A stretch of DNA of 64,000 nucleotides, taken from a virus. The stretch is from positions 124,001-188,000 of IMG/VR virus record IMGVR_UViG_3300037042_002125; one strand, given 5' to 3'. Below, in pieces: positions 34,040 through 41,919 of this stretch; the first letter of the stretch is position 1, and every line of letters starts with the position of its first letter. The translations under genes were made by a program, and so were the position numbers. A model generated the notes under the pieces. That model made no database searches. It was not told where the DNA came from and saw only the letters and a list, made by a program, of their open reading frames with translations.

Positions 34040-34234
34040 TTGTTAAAAAAAGGCCGGTTGCTCTTAACAGTTGATGTGCGTACAGAAGAAGAAGCAGATC
34101 AAATTCTTACCTGGATGTACGGCACCCAAAAGCCAATGTCTGCTGCTCTACAAGAGATAGCTTGGGATAAGGCGACAGTGACCCAAGCTGTGGCTGATGC
34201 CGTTGAGACTCTTAAGAAGGCGTTACAACCATGA
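34040..34234 (+). CDS. Small hypothetical protein with probable homopolymer frameshift near its start
   Basis: As it stands the frame opens only at TTG 34040 (64 residues) with no ribosome site. An ATG at 33997 starts a 25-codon frame that would join this one if one A of the A7 run (34045-34051) were absent. The joined product would read ...KSLVKK then GRLLLTVDVRTEEEADQIL. The body is helical. It ends in an ATGA overlap with the next gene. Either a sequencing/assembly indel or slippage is likely. Confidence 0.45.
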   Translation: MLKKGRLLLTVDVRTEEEADQILTWMYGTQKPMSAALQEIAWDKATVTQAVADAVETLKKALQP

Positions 34235-34566
34235 CAGAAGATATAGACAGAATAAACGTCAGGAGTATGCTTGATCGTATCCAGAGAGCTGTTGACGAAA
34301 CAATGGCCAGTCCTCTTAGGGTACTACCAACACAATACTCTATTACGCAACTAAACGCCCTACCAAACAGGCAAAAAATTGCGATCATAAATATGTCGGG
34401 TAACAACCTGCCTGACCTTGAAGATTTGAAAGCACAAGGGCGCATACATGACTTCAAGATAGAGTTCACAAAGGCCGGCATGGCTGACATATACATCAGC
34501 CCTATCCAGGCAATTGAATACATCAACGTATCCATTAAGTCTCAAAAGAAAGGTAGTGAGCAATGA
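34231..34566 (+). CDS. Hypothetical protein
   Basis: A 111-residue protein beginning and ending in ATGA overlaps. Alternating strands and helices (YSITQLNALPNRQKIAIINM, then IHDFKIEFTKAG). No recognised motif. Confidence 0.6.
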   Translation: MTEDIDRINVRSMLDRIQRAVDETMASPLRVLPTQYSITQLNALPNRQKIAIINMSGNNLPDLEDLKAQGRIHDFKIEFTKAGMADIYISPIQAIEYINVSIKSQKKGSEQ

Positions 34567-34856
34567 TTGTAGAAGAAGTAAGACCCGGCGTAAAACAGTA
34601 TAGGATGATGGCAAACAATAGTGACCTAAGTCCAACTAGGAAACGAACAAGCTACAAGAGACTATCTAAAACAGAGGAAGAGCTATTAACTTTTTTAGCT
34701 AAACCAAAGACTGTTCTAGAAGTAGGGAAGTTTGCCGAAGCAAATCTTGAAACTATACGCTACCACTTGCGAAAGCTTGTTACCCAAGGCAAGATAGAGT
34801 ATTCTGCATCATCTGGAGAATCTGGAACATATCATCAGTATTGGACAAAAAAGTGA
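34563..34856 (+). CDS. Winged-helix DNA-binding protein
   Basis: A 97-residue protein. Residues about 37-90 look like a winged helix: KTEEELLTFLAKPKTVLEVG (helices 1-2), ETIRYHLRKLVTQGKIEYS (recognition helix and first wing strand), then HQYWTKK. The pattern is like ArsR/MarR-type or small phage regulators. It probably binds phage or host promoters; no effector site is visible. The end overlaps the next start as GTGA. Confidence 0.65.
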   Translation: MIVEEVRPGVKQYRMMANNSDLSPTRKRTSYKRLSKTEEELLTFLAKPKTVLEVGKFAEANLETIRYHLRKLVTQGKIEYSASSGESGTYHQYWTKK

Positions 34857-35269
34857 ACAAGAAAATTAACAACCCTATCATATGCGTTGACTTCGACGGA
34901 GTGATCAATAGCTATACCTCAGGCTGGATTAGCATTGATGTAATACCTGATGATCCTGTCCCTGGCGCTATCGAATGGCTTATGGATCATCTTCCAACAC
35001 CAGAAGGTCTCGGTCACATGGATGAATACAAAGGCCCTATCGTCTGCATCTATTCGTCGCGCTCGAAGGAGAACCGTGGCATCAAGGCTATGCAGCGGTG
35101 GCTGGTCAAGCACGGCTTACCTCGTCAGTACATCACTGACAATGTGCTTCAGTTCCCTACTCAAAAGCCAGCGGCGTTCTTGACTCTTGATGATCGCGCT
35201 ATATGCTTCACAGGCACGTTCCCTACCACGGAGCAAATGATGGCGTTTAAACCTTGGAACAAGAGGTGA
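34853..35269 (+). CDS. HAD-like phosphatase (GTG start)
   Basis: A 138-residue protein from GTG 34853, which overlaps the upstream TGA; TTG 34841 is an alternative. IICVDFDGVI is HAD motif I (nucleophile D13, acid D15). IVCIYSSRS supplies motif II (Ser), KHGL and FLTLDDRA motif III/IV. Small HAD proteins of this kind in phages act on nucleotides or polynucleotide 3'-phosphates, but the substrate here is unknown. Confidence 0.8.
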   Translation: MNKKINNPIICVDFDGVINSYTSGWISIDVIPDDPVPGAIEWLMDHLPTPEGLGHMDEYKGPIVCIYSSRSKENRGIKAMQRWLVKHGLPRQYITDNVLQFPTQKPAAFLTLDDRAICFTGTFPTTEQMMAFKPWNKR

Positions 35270-35272
35270 GTT

Positions 35273-35521
35273 ATGAGCAACTTGTTGATGCAGACGATAG
35301 GCAACGACGATTGGATGAAAGCCAATGCTCCAAAGATTAAAAATATCTTGCCTGATACGTGGACGCACATAGCCAACTTGAATGGTTTACAATTAGGTTA
35401 CCAGCTCAAACTACTTGGCATCGACTGGCGTTCAGAGGATGAGTTCGGTAAGTGCATGATATATCTTGAGCGTATAGGTATTATGAAACGAGACGGTATG
35501 TTGATCAAGAGGGCCTTATGA
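35273..35521 (+). CDS. Small hypothetical protein
   Basis: An 82-residue protein, helical, with a C-terminal part (CMIYLERIGIMKRDGMLIKRAL) that could be the end of a winged-helix. GAGGTGAG serves as ribosome site. It ends in an ATGA overlap. Confidence 0.55.
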   Translation: MSNLLMQTIGNDDWMKANAPKIKNILPDTWTHIANLNGLQLGYQLKLLGIDWRSEDEFGKCMIYLERIGIMKRDGMLIKRAL

Positions 35522-35745
35522 CAACAGTATTTGTCGTGACAATAAGAGACGTTGTCACTATCATCTGCGTAGTAGTTGTTCTCATTGCATGTGTTACACC
35601 ATTGCTTTTGACATTGATGAGGCAACGTCGTTGCCTGCACAACGAAGGGGTTACTGAAACGTCTACTTGCGATGCAATCTGCCGCAAGTGTAGAAAGAAT
35701 CTGGGGGTTCATAGGAACCTGGATACTGAAAAGGGATCACAATGA
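35518..35745 (+). CDS. Small membrane protein with C-terminal Cys cluster
   Basis: A 75-residue protein. One transmembrane helix (about 9-33: RDVVTIICVVVVLIACVTPLLL) is followed by a cytoplasmic-type basic patch (MRQRRC) and a cluster C-x(11)-C-x3-C-x2-C that could bind zinc. No family recognised. It is coupled to both neighbours by 4-base overlaps. Confidence 0.6.
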   Translation: MTTVFVVTIRDVVTIICVVVVLIACVTPLLLTLMRQRRCLHNEGVTETSTCDAICRKCRKNLGVHRNLDTEKGSQ

Positions 35746-36023
35746 AATTTATTCGGCAAGCACCTATTGATCCTAACTCCAAACTAGGTAAGGCACGCTA
35801 TCAGGTCACCAACGCAAAATCAGCTCTACATCGTGGTGAAGAAGCTAGAGATGAAGCACAAATTATTGACGCAATAAACAGTGCAAACCTATTCATCAAG
35901 CTTGCCAAGTCTGCTTTGGATGGATCTGATGAAGCAAAACTCAAAGTGTCTACTAATAGGTTTGGTAAAACAACCGTTCACTACCAAACGCCTGCAATAC
36001 AACCTCCTCCAAGGAACCCTTGA
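35742..36023 (+). CDS. Hypothetical protein
   Basis: A 93-residue protein. The centre is a charged helical hairpin (SALHRGEEARDEAQIIDAIN, then LFIKLAKSALDG) and the end is Pro rich. No recognised motif. Confidence 0.55.
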   Translation: MKFIRQAPIDPNSKLGKARYQVTNAKSALHRGEEARDEAQIIDAINSANLFIKLAKSALDGSDEAKLKVSTNRFGKTTVHYQTPAIQPPPRNP

Positions 36024-36055
36024 CGTTAATTTCATGTAACTATTAGGAGCAGGCT

Positions 36056-36466
36056 ATGACGATGACAGCCAAACAGTTGATGAAATTTACGCCGCGGAAT
36101 AGAAAAGATGCTTCTCTATCTGCTCGCATCAAGGAAATAAAAAAGGGCACTTTGTCAAATGGATCTACGATCTACAAGGCAAAGATTATGACTACCCGCA
36201 CACCAGCGGGTGCTCGTAAACCGCCTCCGCCTATGTACACCTATGTGACTACAGTAGAGGTTAGTCCAAAGGAAAAATGCGTGGTATCCTGTTCTTGTGA
36301 AGACTTTTTGTTCACGTGGGAGTACACCTTGAACAAGAAAGGTGCAGCCCGTATTGAATACTCCAATGGAGAGTCGTCTAAGGACAGGAATCCTCAGCAA
36401 ATTCCTGGAACGTGCAAACACATCTATTCATTCCTAACACGTTTGATCGACAAAGGAAAACTATAG
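36056..36466 (+). CDS. SWIM-type zinc-finger protein
   Basis: A 136-residue protein. VVSCSCEDFLF and PGTCKHIYSFL give the C-x-C-x(n)-C-x-H pattern of SWIM zinc fingers, with an insert of about 40 residues between the pairs. SWIM domains bind DNA or proteins. It is placed just before the sigma-like gene. A role in transcription or recombination is inferred, not shown. The ATG has AGGAGCAGGCT 5 bases upstream. Confidence 0.65.
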   Translation: MTMTAKQLMKFTPRNRKDASLSARIKEIKKGTLSNGSTIYKAKIMTTRTPAGARKPPPPMYTYVTTVEVSPKEKCVVSCSCEDFLFTWEYTLNKKGAARIEYSNGESSKDRNPQQIPGTCKHIYSFLTRLIDKGKL

Positions 36467-36507
36467 GTCAGGTTTAGCACAGACTAAATCTGGCAGTTTG
36501 GTACATC

Positions 36508-37578
36508 ATGACAACCCCAACATCAACATCGTCTAGATCAGATCCAAAATCCCACCCAAAATCTTCAAATGGCAAGGCAACAATAAACAACTACAACCAC
36601 TCAAAGTTGTTTGCCAAGCTGAAATCAATTGAAGAGACTATACCAAACAATCTCACCTCCTATCAGTACCTAAGTGTCCTTGACGAATTGATCTACCGTG
36701 GTCTGTATCCTATAATTGAAGGTACAAAATTCTTCGAGAACTTCTTGGCACAGATTCTTGGGTGGCAAACAATAAATTCGAAGCGCAAGGTCGTTGGGGT
36801 TGGAAGACAGGCCTTTAGTTCATACACCACATTGTATCTTCTCCTTGATGACCCAAAGCAACGCATAAAGCTTATCAAGAAGATGAAGATTGATAGGGCG
36901 GTCTTATTTGAGGCAATGCGTAGGTGGACATCGATCTCAGAGGAAATAGTTTCTATATCTGAGACAGACGTAATAACCTCTGATGCCTTAACACAAATTG
37001 CAGACCTTAGCGAAAGGGCTTCAATACGAGATGGGTATCATGTGATAGCCCTTTACAATCAAGTACACTACTGGCATAACCAAGCAGTAGCTTTTAAATC
37101 TCAGATCTTAGAAAAGTACACTCGCCTGTGCCTTACCACTGCCCAACGTGATTACGTGCAGATGGATTGCCAGGGAGATTTAGATGACATAATTCAAGTT
37201 TACTTCATGAGCGCAGGCAAGGCCATTGATAAATGTGACACCGAGAAGGGTGTTCTTACCACACATATTCAAAACTGGCTGCTCAGCGCCAAGAACGTAG
37301 TCATAGCTACCTATGTAAACGGGGCAGTTACGCAAACCAAGGCAAGTACCGCAGGTGCTTCTATCATTCGTACAATGGTAGATCACGTTAGCCTAGATGA
37401 AATCGAAAACATGATTGCAGAGGAATTAGATGACCCAGCAGAAAAAGAAGAGACGGTCTATCAGGTACGGAAAGTAACACGCTTCTTTGACAAGACAGGT
37501 ATAGGTCGAATCCTTTTGGGCATACAAGACGTTCTATCAAAAGAAGATGTACAGGCACTGAGGGCTCACGCACTGTAA
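36508..37578 (+). CDS. RNA polymerase sigma-like factor (candidate late sigma)
   Basis: A 356-residue protein with an Ser/Thr/Pro-rich start. Around residues 222-265 there is a sigma region 2-like pattern: DLDDIIQVYFMSAGKAIDKCD (as in the D-L-x-Q-x-x-x-x-x-x-x-A-x-x-x-x-D pattern) followed by KGVLTTHIQNWLL, like the F-x-T-Y-x-x-W-I block. The region up to VDHVSLDEIE fits a linker to region 3/4. The long N-terminal part (about 30-210) has no match I recognise. Its stop codon lies inside the TGTAAATAC box that precedes the sliding clamp gene. In T4 the late sigma gp55 works with the clamp gp45; the pairing here suggests the same design. Confidence 0.6.
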   Translation: MTTPTSTSSRSDPKSHPKSSNGKATINNYNHSKLFAKLKSIEETIPNNLTSYQYLSVLDELIYRGLYPIIEGTKFFENFLAQILGWQTINSKRKVVGVGRQAFSSYTTLYLLLDDPKQRIKLIKKMKIDRAVLFEAMRRWTSISEEIVSISETDVITSDALTQIADLSERASIRDGYHVIALYNQVHYWHNQAVAFKSQILEKYTRLCLTTAQRDYVQMDCQGDLDDIIQVYFMSAGKAIDKCDTEKGVLTTHIQNWLLSAKNVVIATYVNGAVTQTKASTAGASIIRTMVDHVSLDEIENMIAEELDDPAEKEETVYQVRKVTRFFDKTGIGRILLGIQDVLSKEDVQALRAHAL

Positions 37579-37582
37579 ATAC
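37574..37582 (+). promoter_or_regulatory. TGTAAATAC box upstream of the sliding clamp gene
   Basis: TGTAAATAC overlapping the stop codon of the sigma-like gene, 47 bases before the clamp ATG at 37630. Confidence 0.4.
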
Positions 37583-37629
37583 AATAGTTAAGTGTAAGCA
37601 TCTCTTTCTCAAGAATAGGAAAAACAAAC

Positions 37630-38700
37630 ATGCAATTCTCAATCGACTCTGAACTACTGGGCGGCACAATCCGTACTTTGCAGCGTATAGCCCAAGCCGT
37701 TTCTATCTCACTTGAGGTCGCCAAGGGCAACGTTCTTATCACAGGCACTGGCAACGGGAACTCTTGTTCCATCAATTTGCCTTGCAAGATACTCGAGAAG
37801 TCCGCGCAAAACAAATTCAGCATTGCCGCTGAAACGTTAGCTAACGCAATTGCAAAACGCAAGGACATGAAGATCACAATCAAGGACACGTCCATTGAGC
37901 TGGCGAGTTCTCGGTATGCGGTTGAGCTCTTGATCAACCAGTTTGAACAGATTGAAGTTATCCCAGAAGCTGTCAAGCAAGACAAGAGCTTGAAGCTCAG
38001 TACAAAATTCCTTGATGCTATACGGGCCAACTTGAGCAAGATAGAGTTGAAGCCTTTGTTAAGTCTCTATGATTACATTCCTATTGGTATCAAGAGCACT
38101 GACGAAGGTACGTTTGTTGCTTGCTTTGATACTTGGCAGTCGGCGTTTTTCTTTGACAAAGAAGTTACTGGCAAACTAGAGTTCACGTTGCCTAGCAATA
38201 TCTTCATGACGATTGCCAAAGAGTTCAAGAACCAAAGCTACAAACTTTGCATCACCGACAGCACGGTATACGCCTACAATGATTTCTTTGAGTTGGGCAT
38301 TGCGCTGACGCAAACTGAAGGTGAGCAGGTTACGTTAGGTCACATGCTGGCTCTCTACAACAGTCTCAAGAAAGATAAAAGCGGCGTAAAGATCAAATTG
38401 AAGACAGAAGGCATAAACCAACTGATCGAAAATGCCAAAGCTGTCTACGAAAAGGATAGCACATTTACGTTCACTACCAAAGGTGACAAATGCAAACTTG
38501 TGCTCAAGAGTTCATTTGGCTCCATGAGCACGTTGGTCATGATGGAAGAAGCGCCCGCAAAGGACGTCAGCTTCTCTTGCGACTTCTCATTCTTTAGCAC
38601 ACTGCTTGCTAAAGCACCACCCACCCTTGAACTCAGAGTAAATGATAGGATGATGTTGTTTTCCAACAAGCCTGTCACGTACCTCTTGAGTCTGGTATAA
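37630..38700 (+). CDS. Sliding clamp, DnaN (beta) type
   Basis: A 356-residue protein close in length to bacterial beta clamps (about 366). The pattern of three tandem clamp domains is visible: VAKGNVLITGTGNGNSCSINLP in domain 1 with KFSIAAETLANAIAKRKDMKITI; domain 2 around 120-235; and domain 3 ending with MLFSNKPVTYLLSLV, like the PxxxL C-terminal end of DnaN. It should tether the replicative polymerase to DNA. This is unusual for a phage with T4-like baseplate genes, since T4 gp45 is a trimer of two-domain units. No clamp-loader gene is visible in the window. Confidence 0.75.
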   Translation: MQFSIDSELLGGTIRTLQRIAQAVSISLEVAKGNVLITGTGNGNSCSINLPCKILEKSAQNKFSIAAETLANAIAKRKDMKITIKDTSIELASSRYAVELLINQFEQIEVIPEAVKQDKSLKLSTKFLDAIRANLSKIELKPLLSLYDYIPIGIKSTDEGTFVACFDTWQSAFFFDKEVTGKLEFTLPSNIFMTIAKEFKNQSYKLCITDSTVYAYNDFFELGIALTQTEGEQVTLGHMLALYNSLKKDKSGVKIKLKTEGINQLIENAKAVYEKDSTFTFTTKGDKCKLVLKSSFGSMSTLVMMEEAPAKDVSFSCDFSFFSTLLAKAPPTLELRVNDRMMLFSNKPVTYLLSLV

Positions 38701-38710
38701 GGGCTAGTCC

Positions 38711-39169
38711 ATGTCTACAGTAATTGAAGAATCCTCTCCAATGCCGTTGACGATGGACTTAGACATAGCAGAGTCCTTCAACAAGCGTCTAATAACGAGC
38801 TACATCTACCGAGGCCGGACATACTTCCTATTGTTCTACAAGAATGGGACGCCTGGCCCTTTTTACGTTGAGGATGCACCCTACGCAGAGAACTCCTTGC
38901 TCTCAATTGGAGAAATCAAATGCAAGGCAGACGATCTTGTGATAGGTAACATCTTCTACACTAATGTAAATTACAGATGTGAAGGCAGCTTTCTGCTAGT
39001 CTACAGCGGGGTGTTCAAACATTCCATCAACAAGAAATTGCCAAGGGACTTGAACATGTCCTTGTGGGCTAAGACTCCTTACATGCAAATCTTCCAAGAG
39101 AAGAATAGAGCAACGTTAGTAATTAGTCCTATGCTCAAGAATAGTATCAAACAGAATCTGGAGATCTAA
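38711..39169 (+). CDS. Hypothetical protein
   Basis: A 152-residue protein of mostly beta character (LITSYIYRGRTYFLLFYKNG, then SFLLVYSGVF). It follows the clamp gene by 10 bases and abuts the next ATG. No motif recognised. Confidence 0.55.
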   Translation: MSTVIEESSPMPLTMDLDIAESFNKRLITSYIYRGRTYFLLFYKNGTPGPFYVEDAPYAENSLLSIGEIKCKADDLVIGNIFYTNVNYRCEGSFLLVYSGVFKHSINKKLPRDLNMSLWAKTPYMQIFQEKNRATLVISPMLKNSIKQNLEI

Positions 39170-39733
39170 ATGGCTAACAAAAAAGAACAGAGTAGAAAAA
39201 CCAAAGAGGTTGGCGGTGAGAGCCTTAAGAGATCTCTGCTTGAGGACGATACGTACAAACGTTACCGTAACATTGTCAAGGCTATCAAGGACAAAATTAT
39301 TGTGGATGATATGGACGATGAAATAAATCGTCTGCATAGCGGGCGTATATCACGCACGTTGTATGGTACCACACCGGGCGGTGACAAGATCATGAACGCG
39401 GCGCTGCAAGATGCTTCCCACAGGTCCCGCATGGCTGAAATACGGGTGCGGGTATCTAAGCAAGCTGACCTGCTGGACATTACGTTGGAAGCTACACGCA
39501 TCTACTTGGCTCGCCAGTTTGCAGACGAGGTGCCAGACATACGGACTAAAGGCGAACGCATGGCCTACTTCGATGCTCACCTCACCAATGGAATTGTCAT
39601 GCACTCCAAACTCAAATCATTGATATCTCGCATTGACGTGCTGATCAAAGACGTTGACCAAACTGGTTTTTCTTTGAAACATTGCGTGGACATCCTTGAG
39701 CTGGTATACCACAACTCGGGGGCGAAGCAGTGA
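39170..39733 (+). CDS. Hypothetical charged helical protein
   Basis: A 187-residue, helix-rich protein with a basic N-terminus. It has RSRMAEIRVRVSKQADLLDITLE and a heptad-like C-terminal half. It immediately precedes the SF2 helicase and overlaps it by 4 bases (GTGA). A recombination or replication accessory role is inferred from position only. Confidence 0.55.
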   Translation: MANKKEQSRKTKEVGGESLKRSLLEDDTYKRYRNIVKAIKDKIIVDDMDDEINRLHSGRISRTLYGTTPGGDKIMNAALQDASHRSRMAEIRVRVSKQADLLDITLEATRIYLARQFADEVPDIRTKGERMAYFDAHLTNGIVMHSKLKSLISRIDVLIKDVDQTGFSLKHCVDILELVYHNSGAKQ

Positions 39734-41238
39734 AAGTGTTCTGCAGGGATGCCTTGTACATCCCAATACACAAAGTAAATGACGAGGAATATTCTGCTGT
39801 AGAGAGAAAATTCGAAAGAGATTCTTACGTAGATGAAGGTCAATGTGAAAAATGTGACTACTTCTCAGAGCGACCTTGCGATATCTGTACCGACTGCCCC
39901 AATTATGAGGGCAAGGTCAAGATGCACAGCATTGTCAAGAAGGACAGTGGTAAGAAATTCCTACGACTGCCTTTTGGATCTAGGGCTGCTGTAGAGAAAA
40001 TCTTTGGGCCCGTAACGTTTGTGAACAAGAACGAAGATGTGCCTATGAAGAAGGCAATCGAGTTCACTGGTGAGTTGCGAGAGGACCAAGTACGTGCTAC
40101 CAAGAAGATGTTCAACGCAGAGTTCGGTGTGTTGAAGTCTCCGCCTCGCAGTGGTAAGACCGTCATGTGCGCCTACCTTGTGTGCAAGCTTAGCCAGAAG
40201 ACTTTGATACTTGCGTCGCAAAAGGACTGGCTGGATAATTTCCATGAGACGTTTGTAGGTAGTGATACACAGACGCCACTGACAAACATTAAAGGTAAAC
40301 GTATTGGGTTCCCTAAGACGTTGGCTGACTTTGAGAAGTACGACATATGCTTAGTAACCTATCAGAAGTTTCTGTCAGCTAAGGGTAAGAAGCTACTCAA
40401 GGCCATTAGCAAGATGTTTGGTATCCTCTTAATTGACGAGGTGCAGGCAGTTGGTGCCAAGGAGTTTGCGACTGTAGTGAGCAAGATTCATACACGCTAC
40501 AAAATCGGAGTTAGCGGAACACCTCAGCGGAAGGACAGCAAGGAATACATCATCTACAGTCTGCTTGGCCCTATCTTCTACGAGAACCACGTAGAGAAGT
40601 TGAGGCCTCGCCTTGAGTATGTTCGAACAGAGTTAGCAGGTAAGATGCCTCAGACGTGGACATACATGGTCAACAAGGTAGAGGAAGATCCTAAGAGACT
40701 TAAGCTAATAGCAGAGACGGCTATCCAAGATGTTAAGAACAAACATTTGGTATTCATACCTTTGGGCCGTGTGAATGTGATTAAGGCTCTTGTCAAAGCC
40801 ATCAACATACTGTGTGGTAAGCAAATAGCCGCAGCGTTCTATGGTGGCATAACCAAAGAGAAGCGGATTAGCGTGATACAAAAGGCGCGTGACTACAAAT
40901 ACAAAATCATTGTAGGTAACACGAGGCTGTTAAGCACTGGCATAAACATACCTCGGGCTAGTATGCTCTATCAGGTCACCCCTTCGGCTAACTTGCCCAA
41001 GGCTCAGCAGAGATTTGCGCGTATCCTAACGCCGTACGATGGGAAACCTGAACCTGTGTTCAAGTATTTCCTTGATGATGTAGACGTGATACGCTCGTGT
41101 ATGCGTAAGGAACATTGGCAATGTGTCATACCAATGTTCAGGCCTAAGATGACCGGGCACGTCAAGGAGACCCTTGACGCCTATTTCAAGAACAGTAAAA
41201 AAGCAAAACAGGACGCTTATACAGGCGGCTACATATGA
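39730..41238 (+). CDS. SF2 DNA helicase, UvsW-like (GTG start)
   Basis: A 502-residue protein starting at GTG in an overlap with the previous stop. P138-P-R-S-G-K-T144 is Walker A; LLIDEVQ is motif II (DEVQ in place of DEAH); VSGTPQR is motif III; STGINIPRA and QQRFARI are motifs V and VI. An N-terminal Cys cluster (CEKCDY...CDICTDC, about 39-56) probably binds zinc. Such helicases remodel recombination intermediates and branched forks. It is followed by the loader and DnaB-like helicase. Confidence 0.85.
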   Translation: MKVFCRDALYIPIHKVNDEEYSAVERKFERDSYVDEGQCEKCDYFSERPCDICTDCPNYEGKVKMHSIVKKDSGKKFLRLPFGSRAAVEKIFGPVTFVNKNEDVPMKKAIEFTGELREDQVRATKKMFNAEFGVLKSPPRSGKTVMCAYLVCKLSQKTLILASQKDWLDNFHETFVGSDTQTPLTNIKGKRIGFPKTLADFEKYDICLVTYQKFLSAKGKKLLKAISKMFGILLIDEVQAVGAKEFATVVSKIHTRYKIGVSGTPQRKDSKEYIIYSLLGPIFYENHVEKLRPRLEYVRTELAGKMPQTWTYMVNKVEEDPKRLKLIAETAIQDVKNKHLVFIPLGRVNVIKALVKAINILCGKQIAAAFYGGITKEKRISVIQKARDYKYKIIVGNTRLLSTGINIPRASMLYQVTPSANLPKAQQRFARILTPYDGKPEPVFKYFLDDVDVIRSCMRKEHWQCVIPMFRPKMTGHVKETLDAYFKNSKKAKQDAYTGGYI

Positions 41239-41858
41239 AAGAGCAAGAGGAAGATCCCCGTTTCAAGAACAGGGGCAAGTTGAAGATACGGCTTGCTGAA
41301 AAGTACATTACGATAATGAAGAACAGAGGTGTCAACGGTGGAGTGTTCAGACAGAACCCCTTTGTGTTGATGCCTACGTCCTTCACTTCCGACGTTGAGG
41401 GTCTCAAGCCCAAAGTGTTTAGCCGTCAGAAGCAGTTCGAGATGTTTGACAAGTTCATGGAGTCTCCTTTTGAGCCTATGAACTGTTGCATTGTATCTGC
41501 TCCTGATGACGGGAAGGCCAAGCTAATGGCAGCCTACATGATGCAGCACGCCATAGCCCAGCACAATAGCTACACGTCCTTGCCTATGTGGATTGATCTA
41601 ACTGGCGGCTTTGACAATCCGCTCGTTGTAAATAAAGTGAAGCCCTCCTTGCTTGTAATAAACAATGTAGGAGTAGCATCAACTCAATCCAAGATGGAAA
41701 AGCTTAGGGACATACTGGAAGTGTATAGTGACATACCGCGCATTGTAGTAGCAACTGGTTGTGACCCCTACTACTTCTTCATGCGTCACTTGTATCTGCC
41801 CATACACTCGCTGATGTACCTAACCAATTCATCTGTCAAAAAATCTATTGAACTCTGA
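41235..41858 (+). CDS. Degenerate AAA+ protein, candidate helicase loader (DnaC-like)
   Basis: A 207-residue protein. SAPDDGKAKLMAAYMMQ has the position and shape of Walker A but lacks the full GxxGxGK[ST]. SLLVINNV corresponds to Walker B with Asn-Asn for the acidic pair, and PRIVVATGCDPYYF resembles sensor I. So it keeps the AAA+ core but has probably lost ATP hydrolysis. It is encoded directly before the DnaB-like helicase and 4 bases overlapping the SF2 helicase. Loader function is inferred from fold and neighbour. Confidence 0.5.
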   Translation: MKEQEEDPRFKNRGKLKIRLAEKYITIMKNRGVNGGVFRQNPFVLMPTSFTSDVEGLKPKVFSRQKQFEMFDKFMESPFEPMNCCIVSAPDDGKAKLMAAYMMQHAIAQHNSYTSLPMWIDLTGGFDNPLVVNKVKPSLLVINNVGVASTQSKMEKLRDILEVYSDIPRIVVATGCDPYYFFMRHLYLPIHSLMYLTNSSVKKSIEL

Positions 41859-41919
41859 GGCCTATTTGCGTCAGTAGTCAAAGGGGAATATCATCAAGTT
41901 AGTTGCAACAAACTCTGAG

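Noticed and set aside
36469-36500. Weak inverted repeat TTTAG/CTAAA before the sigma-like gene
   Set aside because: The stem has only 5 bp of A/T-rich pairs and no U tract, so it is not supported as a terminator or operator.
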